A stretch of DNA of 64,000 nt from Lepidostoma basale. Its lineage: Eukaryota > Arthropoda > Insecta > Trichoptera > Lepidostomatidae. Position 1 is the first letter of the stretch. The number at the start of each line of letters is the position of its first letter. The notes under the pieces were generated by a model. It was given only the letters and a program-made list of their open reading frames with translations. It made no database searches and had not been told where the DNA came from. Location: positions 1,116,001 to 1,180,000 of the forward strand of contig JAHDVF020000729.1 in assembly GCA_022606425.2 (NCBI GenBank), written 5' to 3'. The translations under genes and the position numbers were made by a program. Shown piece after piece: positions 14,001 to 24,600 of this stretch.

Positions 14001-14229
14001 CGTGGAGGCTATCTCTATCTTGCAATGGGAGACTGTCGATTCCATCGAGTGCGATACCAGAGCTGGTCTGCCATGCATTAACACAGGAGCAGGGGTATTG
14101 GACTATTACGGGTTCAAAGAGAATAATTATTTTATTGATCTCACAGGGTTGGCGGCGATTTATTTTGGGTTTCATTTATTTGGGTTTTTGGCACTGCTCA
14201 AAAGGAGCAAAAAGCAACCCGTTTATTGA
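5099..14229 (+). CDS. ABCG half-transporter, white/scarlet/brown group, brown/ok-like
   Basis: Half-size ABC transporter of 641 aa in 11 coding exons: 5099-5300, 5879-5927, 7991-8174, 9077-9229, 9721-9959, 10819-11023, 11178-11209, 11858-11963, 12141-12371, 12980-13115 and 13841-14229. All junctions are GT-AG and stay in phase. A TAA codon at 5090 lies in frame just upstream of the ATG. The nucleotide-binding domain is N-terminal: Walker A GPSGAGKTT (82-90), Q-loop near 128, signature LSGGE (183-187), Walker B ILFCDE (203-208), D-loop and switch His 240. A hydrophobic membrane half follows and ends in KKQPVY. Such proteins pair with White to load pigment precursors or urate into granules; by eye the NBD and C-terminus resemble Brown more than Scarlet. 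All catalytic motifs look intact. Intron 3 removes an MMFM/ARMK junction that aligns with Brown. Which lepidopteran paralogue (brown or ok) needs a tree. Confidence 0.93.
5575..5660 (+). repeat. MITE family A, partial copy in ABCG intron 1
   Basis: One arm of the family-A fold-back element: AAACCGTCTCTTTTCTA, TTTTATTATATTTTATGGGA, ATGACTATG and CTAAGACATTATCAAATG. The second arm is missing. Confidence 0.55.
7030..7240 (-). mobile_element. LINE 3' end in ABCG intron 2
   Basis: On the minus strand it encodes QLPNWIGHNIRHPDLL, then EGMVKGRNYRGRPRDAYMDQ and a VIRDMRC-like tail, the C-terminus typical of insect non-LTR retrotransposon ORF2 proteins. The frame is open for about 60 codons but has no start and no upstream RT, so it is a truncated copy. 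Confidence 0.7.
7550..7850. repeat. MITE family B copy in ABCG intron 2
   Basis: It contains the family-B blocks GGAATTCCACAGTGTTAACG, GGCCGAACACTTTGATACTT, ACACTGTTATAATATCACAA and GTCGCGACAGCTGTTTCGCC. The same blocks recur at 20490-20640, 28490-28690 and 48105-48345. No coding capacity. Confidence 0.6.
9470..9645 (+). repeat. Dispersed repeat, SINE-like family (copy 2) in ABCG intron 4
   Basis: It aligns by eye with 4255-4560: CTTCTCTTTCGTCGTGTCAATG, GGGATGGTCCTAAAATG, CTTTTCTCTTGCCATTGTTG, GGCGCCGGGTATTATAG and CACCACATGTGGAGGCACC in the same order. It sits about 75 bases before the acceptor of exon 5. Confidence 0.5.
11325..11700 (+). mobile_element. LINE 3' end in ABCG intron 7
   Basis: Plus-strand frames encode VLLYGCEIWKSTADVIGKLQ, then FINNRCLRSIF, and after a frameshift LIGHILKRNPACIAQ-like and GKRKRGRLR segments, ending in ALCTTEV-stop followed by a GAAGAAGAAG tract. 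It is a frameshifted, 5'-truncated non-LTR element. The same 3' end occurs at 45905-46085. Confidence 0.75.
12880..12978 (-). repeat. MITE family A arm next to ABCG exon 10 acceptor
   Basis: The blocks AAACGTCTGTTTTCTAGAAA, GGATAATGCCTTAACAAGGC and GAAACTTG match family A. The copy runs straight into the T-rich tract and CAG acceptor at 12979, so TE-derived sequence lies immediately beside the splice site. Confidence 0.6.
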
Positions 14230-14834
14230 ATAATAATAAAAAATTATTAAATGTTTTATGGACTATAGTATTTTAATGTAATGACTAAGCAAATAATTGG
14301 TTGTTTTTTGTATTTTTATATTGGTTTTTAACTTTGTTAGTTGTTTTAATTTTAATTGAGTGTTTAATATTTTTGTTGTAATACCCCAAGTCTTTAATTT
14401 ATTAAATCATTTGACTAACATTTGTTTTTTATTTCTGTAATTAGACACCATTGTTAAAAATCATATATAAAAAGTAAGAGCTTAAAAGGAGTAGGTACGT
14501 TTAAAACAAGTGAACAGTGCAAAAGGTGCGTAAAAATTACATATAAAAATCGATTAGAAAAATTTGGGTATTTTTATACAAACCCTAATACGAGTATTAT
14601 ATACATATGTAAAGAAGGACAAAATGGGAATGTATGTGTAATTTAATATTTAATTCCTAAAGTTTTTTTTTAAATAAAACGTTTATTTATTATTGTATTT
14701 AATTTAGTTTAATTAGAATTTTTTTTTAACATAATAAATCATTTATTTACAAAACAATATAAAAACGTTATTTTATTTCGTATATTAATAACAATTTATT
14801 GAATTGCGATTTAATTAAACAATCGCAAGTGCGA
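14230..14834. other. ABCG 3' untranslated and flanking region
   Basis: AATAAA occurs at 14235 (too close to the stop to be the main signal) and again at 14673. The rest is AT-rich with no coding signal. Candidate poly(A) sites only. Confidence 0.4.
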
Positions 14835-15135
14835 ATGATGATGTTATGAACAAAATAATGAATGGATTGTTAAGATGGTTTGGACACATGGAAAGAATGA
14901 ATGAAGAAAGAATGGTAAAAAAATATATATGTTAACGATGTAAATGGAACTAGAAATAGAGGAAAACCGAGGAAAACGTGGCACGATCAAATAAATTAAA
15001 TATTGAATGTCGGCCACGTGAGGAGTCAGAGAAATCGACGCGCGTGCATGACACGATGTATGAATGTTGAGGAATCGAAAGAAATATATCAGGAAAGAAA
15101 AGTGAAACGGCGTGATGGTTAGTTAGTTATTTAGT
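14835..15135 (+). mobile_element. LINE family 1, 3' end
   Basis: The plus strand encodes the family-1 tail: NGLLRWFGHMERMNEERM, VNGTRNRGKPRKTWHDQ, INVGHVRS-like and MTRCMNVEES. It ends in the GTTAGTTAGTTA microsatellite tail at about 15117-15130. Frameshifted and 5'-truncated. Confidence 0.75.
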
Positions 15136-18100
15136 CAGTTTGAAAATAAATATTCTGATGAATATAAAATAATGGTGAGTTAATAATTCAAACAAATTAT
15201 TTTAAATAAACTAAAGTTTGCAGAAAACTATCGATGAAACAATGTATTACGTTAAAAAACAACCACATCTAAAAACGTACATGTTATTATATATTATAAT
15301 GAAATATTTTGAAAGGGATCAATTTTAAATCAAATGCTAAAACATGTTTACACTTAATCCTTAAAAGTGGTAATATATATAAATTGTATAACTCAACAGA
15401 CAAAAATAATTTATCTGTAACGGAAATCAAACCCACAAATCTCTATTTCGGTGTATTGTCTTAAACCAACGATGCTCTACAGAAATATGTATATATATTA
15501 TGTTTTTTTTTTATTTCCCATTCAACAATATTATTAAATTATAATAAATTTTAACAAGAGTTTCTTTTATATGCAGGATCATTGATAAAAATCACTATGT
15601 AGGATTGCAAATATCGTGGGTTTTAGTCTCTTCACTGGTAAATTCTTTTTGGTTAATCACATAAGCATGCTATCGACGGTTAAAAAAAATATTATTAAAT
15701 ACTTCATTGTTAAAATTAAAAAAAAAAGAATTGTATATTCAAAAAGTTATTATATTTAATTTTTTGTAATTTTTAATTCAATAATATTAAAAAAAAAAAA
15801 TTAAGACTGAAAATATAGTACAAAACGCGTTTTTTTAAATGTCAGTAATTTTTTGAAATACTCGTACATTTCTTATAAAAATATATGAAAAAGGAAAATT
15901 TTAATTAACATGTTTATGCATAAAATCTAATAAAAAATATTCTCAAATTATTAAAATGTATTTTTCTTATATTTGTGGTCAAAAATATTCTTAGGGATCA
16001 CATTTTTCATAATTAAATATTTTTTTATTACTTACCGGTTTCGATACGGTGATATTATAACAAACTAGCGGAGAAGTCTGTCGTAGCGAGAATCTTTGCA
16101 TTGAAATTATTAAATTCACATGAAAACAACAAATTATTTTGAATTTTAAAATTGGATGGTTATCATTATGAATATAAGTCATATCCTTAATGGATTTTAA
16201 TTTATATATTATAGTATCGTATCACAAAAATAACTTTTGGTTTGAAAAAAAAACTTTATTGTTGAATAATTTTTTCCCCTATTAACAAATTTCCACGGTT
16301 TATACAATAGTTTTTTTTTTATAAATAACCGTCAAATATATTTTTATATAATAATTTGAAATAAATAAGAAAAGATAATATTTATTTAATTTGTTACAAT
16401 TACATTAAAAAAATTTAATGTGTGTCTATTCTGATGTTTGAATATATTAATATTATAATTTTATAAATTATAATATATATTAAAATATAAATTAAAAATT
16501 ATAATATTTATTAAATAATAAATATTATAATTTTTTTACGTTTTCTATACTTAAAAAAAACAATGCCTAGTTGTTGGTGAGGTTCTGTAACTCACACTTT
16601 TGCAAAAAAAAATCCTAGTATAGATGAACTCCAATTTTGACGTTTATCATTTATTATATAGAAAATGTAACAGTAAAATAACTAGGAAAATAAATATATA
16701 AATGTTATTTCAAAATAAGTGTTCAAAAAAGTGCAATTCGTTATTTTTATCTCATTTGTAAAATGTGATATTTAAATATATTTACCAGAAATTATTTCTT
16801 TGATGACGTGCATGACCCCATTTTTAAATTGCCATTTTAAGAAAATCGTGAATCAACATAATTTTATCTATAGTTTATGTTTTTTATGTATTGCAAAAGA
16901 AAAATTATAGTAAATTAAATAAACGATAGTGATCATTATGTTTAGATACGCCATATTCTACTGATTAAACCGAATTGGGCACGAACTAAAAAAAACGTTA
17001 ATAAATAAAATATAAAAGTTAATTAAGATTGACTTAAATCTGATAAAATTGACATTGATGTATGTGAGACACAATTTTTTTTTTGCCACAATGTTATCTA
17101 TTTTTATAAGAACAAGAACGGAATTGAAAATGTAAACAATGATTAAAAATAGTATGTAAAAGCGAAAAAGAGTCGATTTAACAAAAAAATATTTTATTTT
17201 TAATTATGTTTTATTTCAATAAATACGGTTAATACCCGTCATTTTAAATAAAGTCCGGTAGTTTTTATGTAATAGTGACGATGTTTTTAAAATAGTTATA
17301 TTTAAATAGTTAACATCGCAGAATTCCACCAATGATGATTTTTTTATTTTAAAGTTTTGAGTTTATTTTTTTTTTGGTAGGTTTAGATTGTTTACACCGT
17401 CATCATCGAGATAATGAAACATTCGAAACATGTCAAGATAAATAATCTAAAAAGTGAAAAAAAAAACAATATTTTAATTTATAAAATTTGCATTTATTTA
17501 TTAAAATTATTTATTAATCTGTCATCGTAATAAACACTTTAAAATATTACTATCTACTACCTCAAAATTTGTTTTGAGCATTATTTAGAATTTATTATCT
17601 CGCGTTTTTTTTTAAATGAATTTAATTTTTTGTTAGTAATTATTTTAAATGATTTGAATAGACATTTTGAGATTGTGTGCACAAGATGGCGCCTGAAATG
17701 AATTGAACCAAACCGTAGATAACATTTTGGACGATTTATTATTATTATTAGGAGGATGTTTGTTACCCTTGGAAATAATAGAAAAACAATGATAATCTAA
17801 CACTCGAGAAGGCGAAAGTATTTAATTTGAATCAAAAGTGCAGTTTTATTTGTAGGTTAAAACAATAAAAGAAGAAATACAAATACACATGATTTTATTT
17901 TTATTTTTATATAAATTTATTATTTTTTAATTAATTGCTTGAATACTAAGTTAATATAAAAATACATATAATCTCACTTTTTTACAAAATGAACCATACA
18001 AAAAAGTAACATTCTATTCACGACAAAATATAAACACATGTTACAATTTATAAATAAAAACAATCTTTCTAATAATTCTAAACTGATTTTTAAATAATAA

Positions 18101-18300
18101 AAATAATTATAATAATTGTCAACGTAGGGATTTTCTCACGCGTCACGCAAACATTTTTGAAAAAACTTACAAAATATATATCAAATTAAAATTGTAATAA
18201 AAATTATATATAGTTATTATTATAATAATATACAGTCTCTTATCTGGCACTTATATAGGCGAGTAAAGGATTTTTCCTGCATTTCACGTACGCAACTGCT
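15136..18300. other. AT-rich intergenic DNA between convergent genes
   Basis: Very AT-rich sequence with many homopolymer runs and TTA or ATT tracts. Possible traces of family-B-like fold-back sequence occur near 16030-16080 and 17270-17560, but they are too decayed to assign. No coding region was seen. The reverse-complement AATAAA near 18328 could be the Rab32 poly(A) signal. Confidence 0.4.
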
Positions 18301-18609
18301 TTTCATTCATTCATCTTTATAAATAAATTTATTTTAAAGATTTACAATAATATAACCAATATAAAATAATTTCAGAGTATACGGAGGCAGATTGCGCCTA
18401 CAATAAAAAATATTCGCTTAAAACTAGAATATTATATAAGTTCATGACCTAAAAATGTGAAGAGAATACAGACAGTCCAATACATTCAAGAAACATTGTC
18501 AAAGCTAGGGCACATCGCTTTTGAGTTAAAATTAGTCACTTGACCGTTTTCCTAATAATTATTGGAGGCTCGGAGTTGAAAGGGGAGAGCAGGACTTTGA
18601 CGGAGGCCA

Positions 18610-21600
18610 TTAGCACGCGCAGGTCTTGGCTGCCGATGCCTCCGCGCCGTCTCTTCCCTCGAGGGCGAATTTTTCGCCGTCTCTGTTCTCGTTGCTTTGA
18701 ATTAATTTATCATTTAGGAGAATCTGAAAAAAAAAATAAACATAATTGTTAGTGTTTCTCTTAAGCCAAAATATACAGATTATATTTGCTCGCATGACAT
18801 TGAAAAATGACACTAGTTGTTTTAAAACAGTTGCAGAGTGTGTGTGAGTGAACCTTTCAATTAAAAAGATATATGTATTTTAAAATATACTAACACCGAA
18901 TATTGAAATTTTTGGAATCAATTTGTTATAAAATCCCCTGTGACCAGACATAATAGCTCATTATTATAAGGAAGAAACAGCGTGGTCTCCTAAATTAGGA
19001 GCCAAGATTGATTATCACCTGGATCATATTCGACAAAAAGTATTAATTAAAGTCATGTTGTAACACCTGTATCAAAATTGTAAGTTTTTCAGGTATACCG
19101 CAGGGGTAAAAAGTGAGTCCATGGTGAAAAATAACTTATAAATCGTATACAATAATACAATATTGTGTAATTATTAAGGATTAATCACGGAAAATTTTAA
19201 GAAATAATAACTTTAGAGATGAAAAGAATATAAATTATCATAGCTTTAATAAAATAGCAAAATTAGCAATTGTACCTCAAAACCATGACGACGATCAAAA
19301 AAACCCCAAACTCTTCTAATGTGATGAAGCTATGTTGTGCCGGTGGCAAGATCACATAAGAAACAGAGATGTAAGGATAAACTAAAGAAATACCCCTTAA
19401 TAAAATATCTTTGCCGCCACAATCGCCCAAAATCAATCCTCCTTGAGAGGAACACTCCGGACCATACAAATAAAACCTCGCATTAACCAACAACCCACCA
19501 AATCACCTTTCCAACAATGTTCCCATCAGACGTAAGAGGAATAGCTACAAGAGTTGAACCCAAGTATTTAAGTAAGAAGATCCAAGTCTTAGATGTGATT
19601 AAGCCCAAGAATCATGAATTTGGGTAGGTATATCATATAAAAAAAAACACTTAGCATATCCACCTCATAACAGGCTAAGAATATCTACCGACAACATAGT
19701 GGGAGACATTATGAATAAATAACTTCACACATTAGTCACGAATTGAGTCAGGAAAGAAGAGTGTGGCATCTGTGTACGTGTAGAAAATAATACCAGACCC
19801 TAAATATTGCGAATTGATACCGAAGAATATAAATGGCCAATGACTAAAAACGATTTGTTATATCTTCAAAATATTCTGGCGTACTCACCTTATTGACTAG
19901 TGATCTAGATGCTTCTTCAATATTGATATTTTCCTTCGCAGAAGTCTCAAACCATCCTGCAAAGCCTTTTTCCCTGCAGTACTCGTCCATTTTCACGGGA
20001 GTGTTGACTATTCCTTCTTTCTGTTGGTCACACTGTTGAAAAGAACACAAAGTTAGTTTATTTTGTTATAACTTTCATTATCCTGGTGGTAATCTAGGTG
20101 ATATAACAATCCCAAATTAACGTTGTCTAAATCTTGGACACTACTGGAATTTTTCCCCATAAAAATGTTGTTTTTAATTTCTATTTAAAACGAATGAAAA
20201 CGTCCGTTTTCTTAGGAGTTTTATTGTATTTTATGGGAATGACATATTTCGTCTTGCTAAGGCATTATGAAATTCGATAAATCATGTAATTCCTATAAAA
20301 TATAATAAAACTTTTAGAAAGCAGAATATGGAATTTTACACCATTGTAGAAGGATTAGCAAATATGTTTTTTTTTAAATTTAAGGTATTATATGAAAAAA
20401 ATTAATCCTGACGATGTAATGGGGTGAGTTTATTAGTAAAATAGCAATAGCTATGATTTCAAATACCGGTAAGTTAAGTTTAATTTTTTTTTTTTTATAA
20501 CAGAGTTTGTAAATTAATACGAGTGATAAATTAACTGCATCACCTGATGATGCCCACATTGGTAAAAGAAACAGCTGTCGCGACTGTTTCATAGAAATAA
20601 AATCATTTGTGATATAATATATCAGTGTTTTAATTAAACAGTTACGATTGAAAACGACTGTATTTTAGAACTTGTACTGTATTTTACGTTAATGACATGT
20701 TTCGCCTGTCTAAGGCATTATCGGATGTCAATATTATATTTTATGATAAAATATATTATTTTTCCTTGAGACTTAGTATATTTTGTACAAAAATAAAAAC
20801 GTAATTATCAAATGCTCATATCAACTTATTGATATAATATTTAATCCCGTTAATCCTAATTATAAAATAAATATAATATTCTCTCTACTCGTATTGTCCA
20901 CTTGCCCAGAGTATTAGGAGTGACTAATAGTAATGAGTCTTTAACGTTATCATAAAACACCAAATACCATAAACACGTAGCTACTATCAGCGATTGAACC
21001 GGATAAGATAAAAAAGATAATAAGTGTAAGTTAATTCATAAAAAAATATTGTTAGTATGATGAAATTTTACACTGAAACATTTCAAATGGAAATCACAAG
21101 CAAAATCTTTAGATAAAAAAGTATGAAGTACGATCTAATCAAATGATAAAATCTTCCTTCTTCTGTGAGTAAAAAAGATCATATTAAATAATAAAAATCA
21201 AATTATTAAATGTAACAATATATTTATTATTTCTTAAACAATGATGTAAAACTTTATATTAAATAACGAATACGAATGCAAACGTGTGTTTTCTATTTAG
21301 ATGATATTTCGCCTTGCTAAGGCATTATCAAATATATTTTGATAATGCTTTAGCAAGGCGAAACATATTATTCCCATGAAATATAATATAACTTCTAGAA
21401 AACAGACGTTTTCTTTTGTATTAATAAGCAAGTTACAATATTTTATATTAATGAAAACGTAAAATTTAACAGAAGTTATAGGAGGGACAAATTTTGTCTT
21501 GCTAGAATATTATCAAATGTATTTGAAACGGACGTTTTCATCAGTATTAATAGAATTTTAATTCATTGTTCAAGAAAAAAAAATATAAATCATATGTATT

Positions 21601-24600
21601 ATGCTATATGTATGGTATTAATTTAAAGTAAACTAGTAAAATTTGGTTTTACTTTAATATCTTATCAATTAGAATAATGAAATGTATACCTTTCTCTATA
21701 AAATTAATATTTTACTTTTTTATGTCTCAATATCTAATATCTAAACATGCAAATGGAAATTCATAAAGCTTTTTAAATCCAGTCAATTTTACTAATTCTG
21801 ATTGTAAATTAAATTAAACTGTTAAAAGAATTATAATTGATAACAAAAAAATGTTAATTAAGTCGTTTAGTAGATAAGTTTTCGATGTATAATAATTCTT
21901 AACATTGAGCTTGAATTGAGGTAGTAAAAAAAACCATTAAATGATAGATAAAAAACAGTATTTCTTAATCAGGTAGATGGAATAATGAAAGGACAGTTTT
22001 GATTGAGTTATGTGACATGTCTTACCTTATTGGCGAGCAGAACGCAGGGGATGGGGGAACCGTCGGGCAGCTGCACCTTGGAATCTAGATCCTGCTTCCA
22101 CTTGACCACCGCGTCGAATGTGCCTACTCTCGTGACGTCAAACACCACGAAGGCGCCCACCGCCTCCTTGTAATACACGCGCGTCATGTTGCCGAAGCGT
22201 TCTTGCCCTGAAATATTCAGAAGATTCGTTTGTTCTAGCGCAATATTTTTGGACGGGGTTTATCAGTAGGGGAAGGGGGGGCTAGTTGTTACAAAAAAAT
22301 TAAAAGTTGAAAATCTGATAACTGTTTATTTTGAGAGACATCATATTGATTATATCTTAAAGTACATGTATTAACATATAATAAAACAATTAACATGTGT
22401 TCATAGAAAGTCCATAAAAATAATTATAGCATTTATAAAAAAAAAATCAAAGTGTTACAATGTGCGCCACAGGGGGGCAAGTTGTTACAAGGTGGGGGCA
22501 TGTTGTTACGAACTAAAACAAAAATCAAACATGTATGTAATTTTTAACAATAATATGTAAAATATATATAATAACATGTAAAATTTAATTTTTGAATATT
22601 TAATCACTTAAATCTATGTCCGAATCACAATTTTGGCATCTAAAATTAACTTTATCGCCATGAATGCAGGAAATGTGAGCCCATTTAATGCATGCGGTGC
22701 AATGGATCCATTCCCGTCCAGGTTTAGAGCAATCAAAACTCTCCATATATACCAAACACAGACATTCTTCATGTTCCGAGTCGGAAGAAGAATCCAGTAC
22801 TTGCTTCTACTTCAGTTTCTTCTACTGTTTTTTTATTTTTAAATGCACACATCGAAATGTTTTTTGTAATTGATTAAACGGCCTGTTTTTATTTTCTCGA
22901 GCTCTCTTCCAGTTCGATTTGGTTTTTAACTGGAGTGTCAGTCAATATTGCTGATTAAATTTTTCTTCTGGAATAATTAACTCCCTTTCTTGGTCCAGAT
23001 TTACGATATGACCTTATTTGTTCAGGCGTGGTATGCTGTATTTTATTGATGCCACTTGTTGATGGCTGTGGTTCCGTGAAAATAGATAATTGCTCTCTTG
23101 ATTTTGAGGTAGAGCTTCATAACTGGAGGTTGCAGGTTATAAAGGAGAAGATGAATGTGGTTCATTGACCACAGAAACGGATTCTGCCATGGTTTCGTTG
23201 GTATTATCTATTGATACACTTTTAGTGCTAACGTTCTCAGGCATTGGACGATCGGTAATTTCGGAAGGCTCGAAGTCTTCCTCTGAAAAGACATATCGAT
23301 TATATGGCCATATAGTATCTATATAAGTATAATGTAAGCTCCTTTTCCTGATCGACAGAAAATATTTTCCGAGGCTTGTTGTAGCCCACTAAGTTAGATG
23401 TGGTTGGACCATTCTCTTGACGTTTTATGTAACGATGTAATGTCATAAAATTTACTTTGTATGCTTCGGCAGCTCTTCGAATAGATATATTTTTTCTGTT
23501 ACTTCTTTAGCTGCTTTTTGTAGGTCTCCTCGGAAATTTTACCTCTATTGTTTATTTTTATATGTCCGTACCATTGTTTTATAAAATCTAGAACAATAAT
23601 AATAAATAGTTTAATAATTTTATATAAATATGCTATTTGAAGTTAAATGGAAACGTAGTGGGGCTAGTTGTTACAGTAACAACTTGCCCCCCCATCGTTG
23701 TAACAACTAGCCCCCCTGACCCAAAATGAAAACAAATTGCTATAACATTAACACGGAAAGTGTTATTATTTCGATATATTATCTGAATGTAAGCAGAGAC
23801 ATGTAGAGTTTTACCAATTTACTTAGAATCAACTTACCTCTTATAGTTAGTGAACAATTAAACTTCAAAATCAGTCAACGAAAGTTACTTTCAGATACGA
23901 AATGCACTATAATCGAGTTTATTTGAATTACGCACGACTGGCAAGAGCGACGTTCCGTCGAGCATCGCGGACACAATACCTGGACACACTATGCGACACA
24001 TACGCCACAGAACCTAGTGGTGGGGGAGTTATTTAGAATGTAACAACTTGCCCCCGTAACAACTAGCCCCCCCTTCCCCTAGGCCAAATTGGTACCATCG
24101 AGAATCCCAAAAAAATGTATTTGACATGTCGATACGACTGCAAGATTAAGTTGTCCAATGGGTTTGTTTTCAGTTATGCAGTAGAAGATGAAATACAGGA
24201 TCGAAATACACATTAAACAAAATGAGGACAATATTTTGCAATGAAAAACTAAATTTGAAACTTAGATAGAGAATGTTGAAGTGTTATGTTTTGGTCTATT
24301 CTGCCGTGTGGTTCGGAAACCTGGACTCTGAAGGTGCATTCTAAATGAGTTTAATAGAAGAATGCTTCGTATACCATGGTCAAATTTGAACAGCAATTCA
24401 GAAGTCCTGAAGAGAGCTCATTGCATCAGAGAATTAATAAAATGTCTTAAGGTCCACAAGATTTCCTATCTGGCACAATCTTGCGTGGAGAATTCGAGAT
24501 TTAATGCGAGATCCTCCAACTTATGTTATTGGGCAAAACTGAGGGACGAAGTAGTCCCAGCTCAAGGCAAAAGTCTTGGCTGCGCAACATCAAAGATTGG

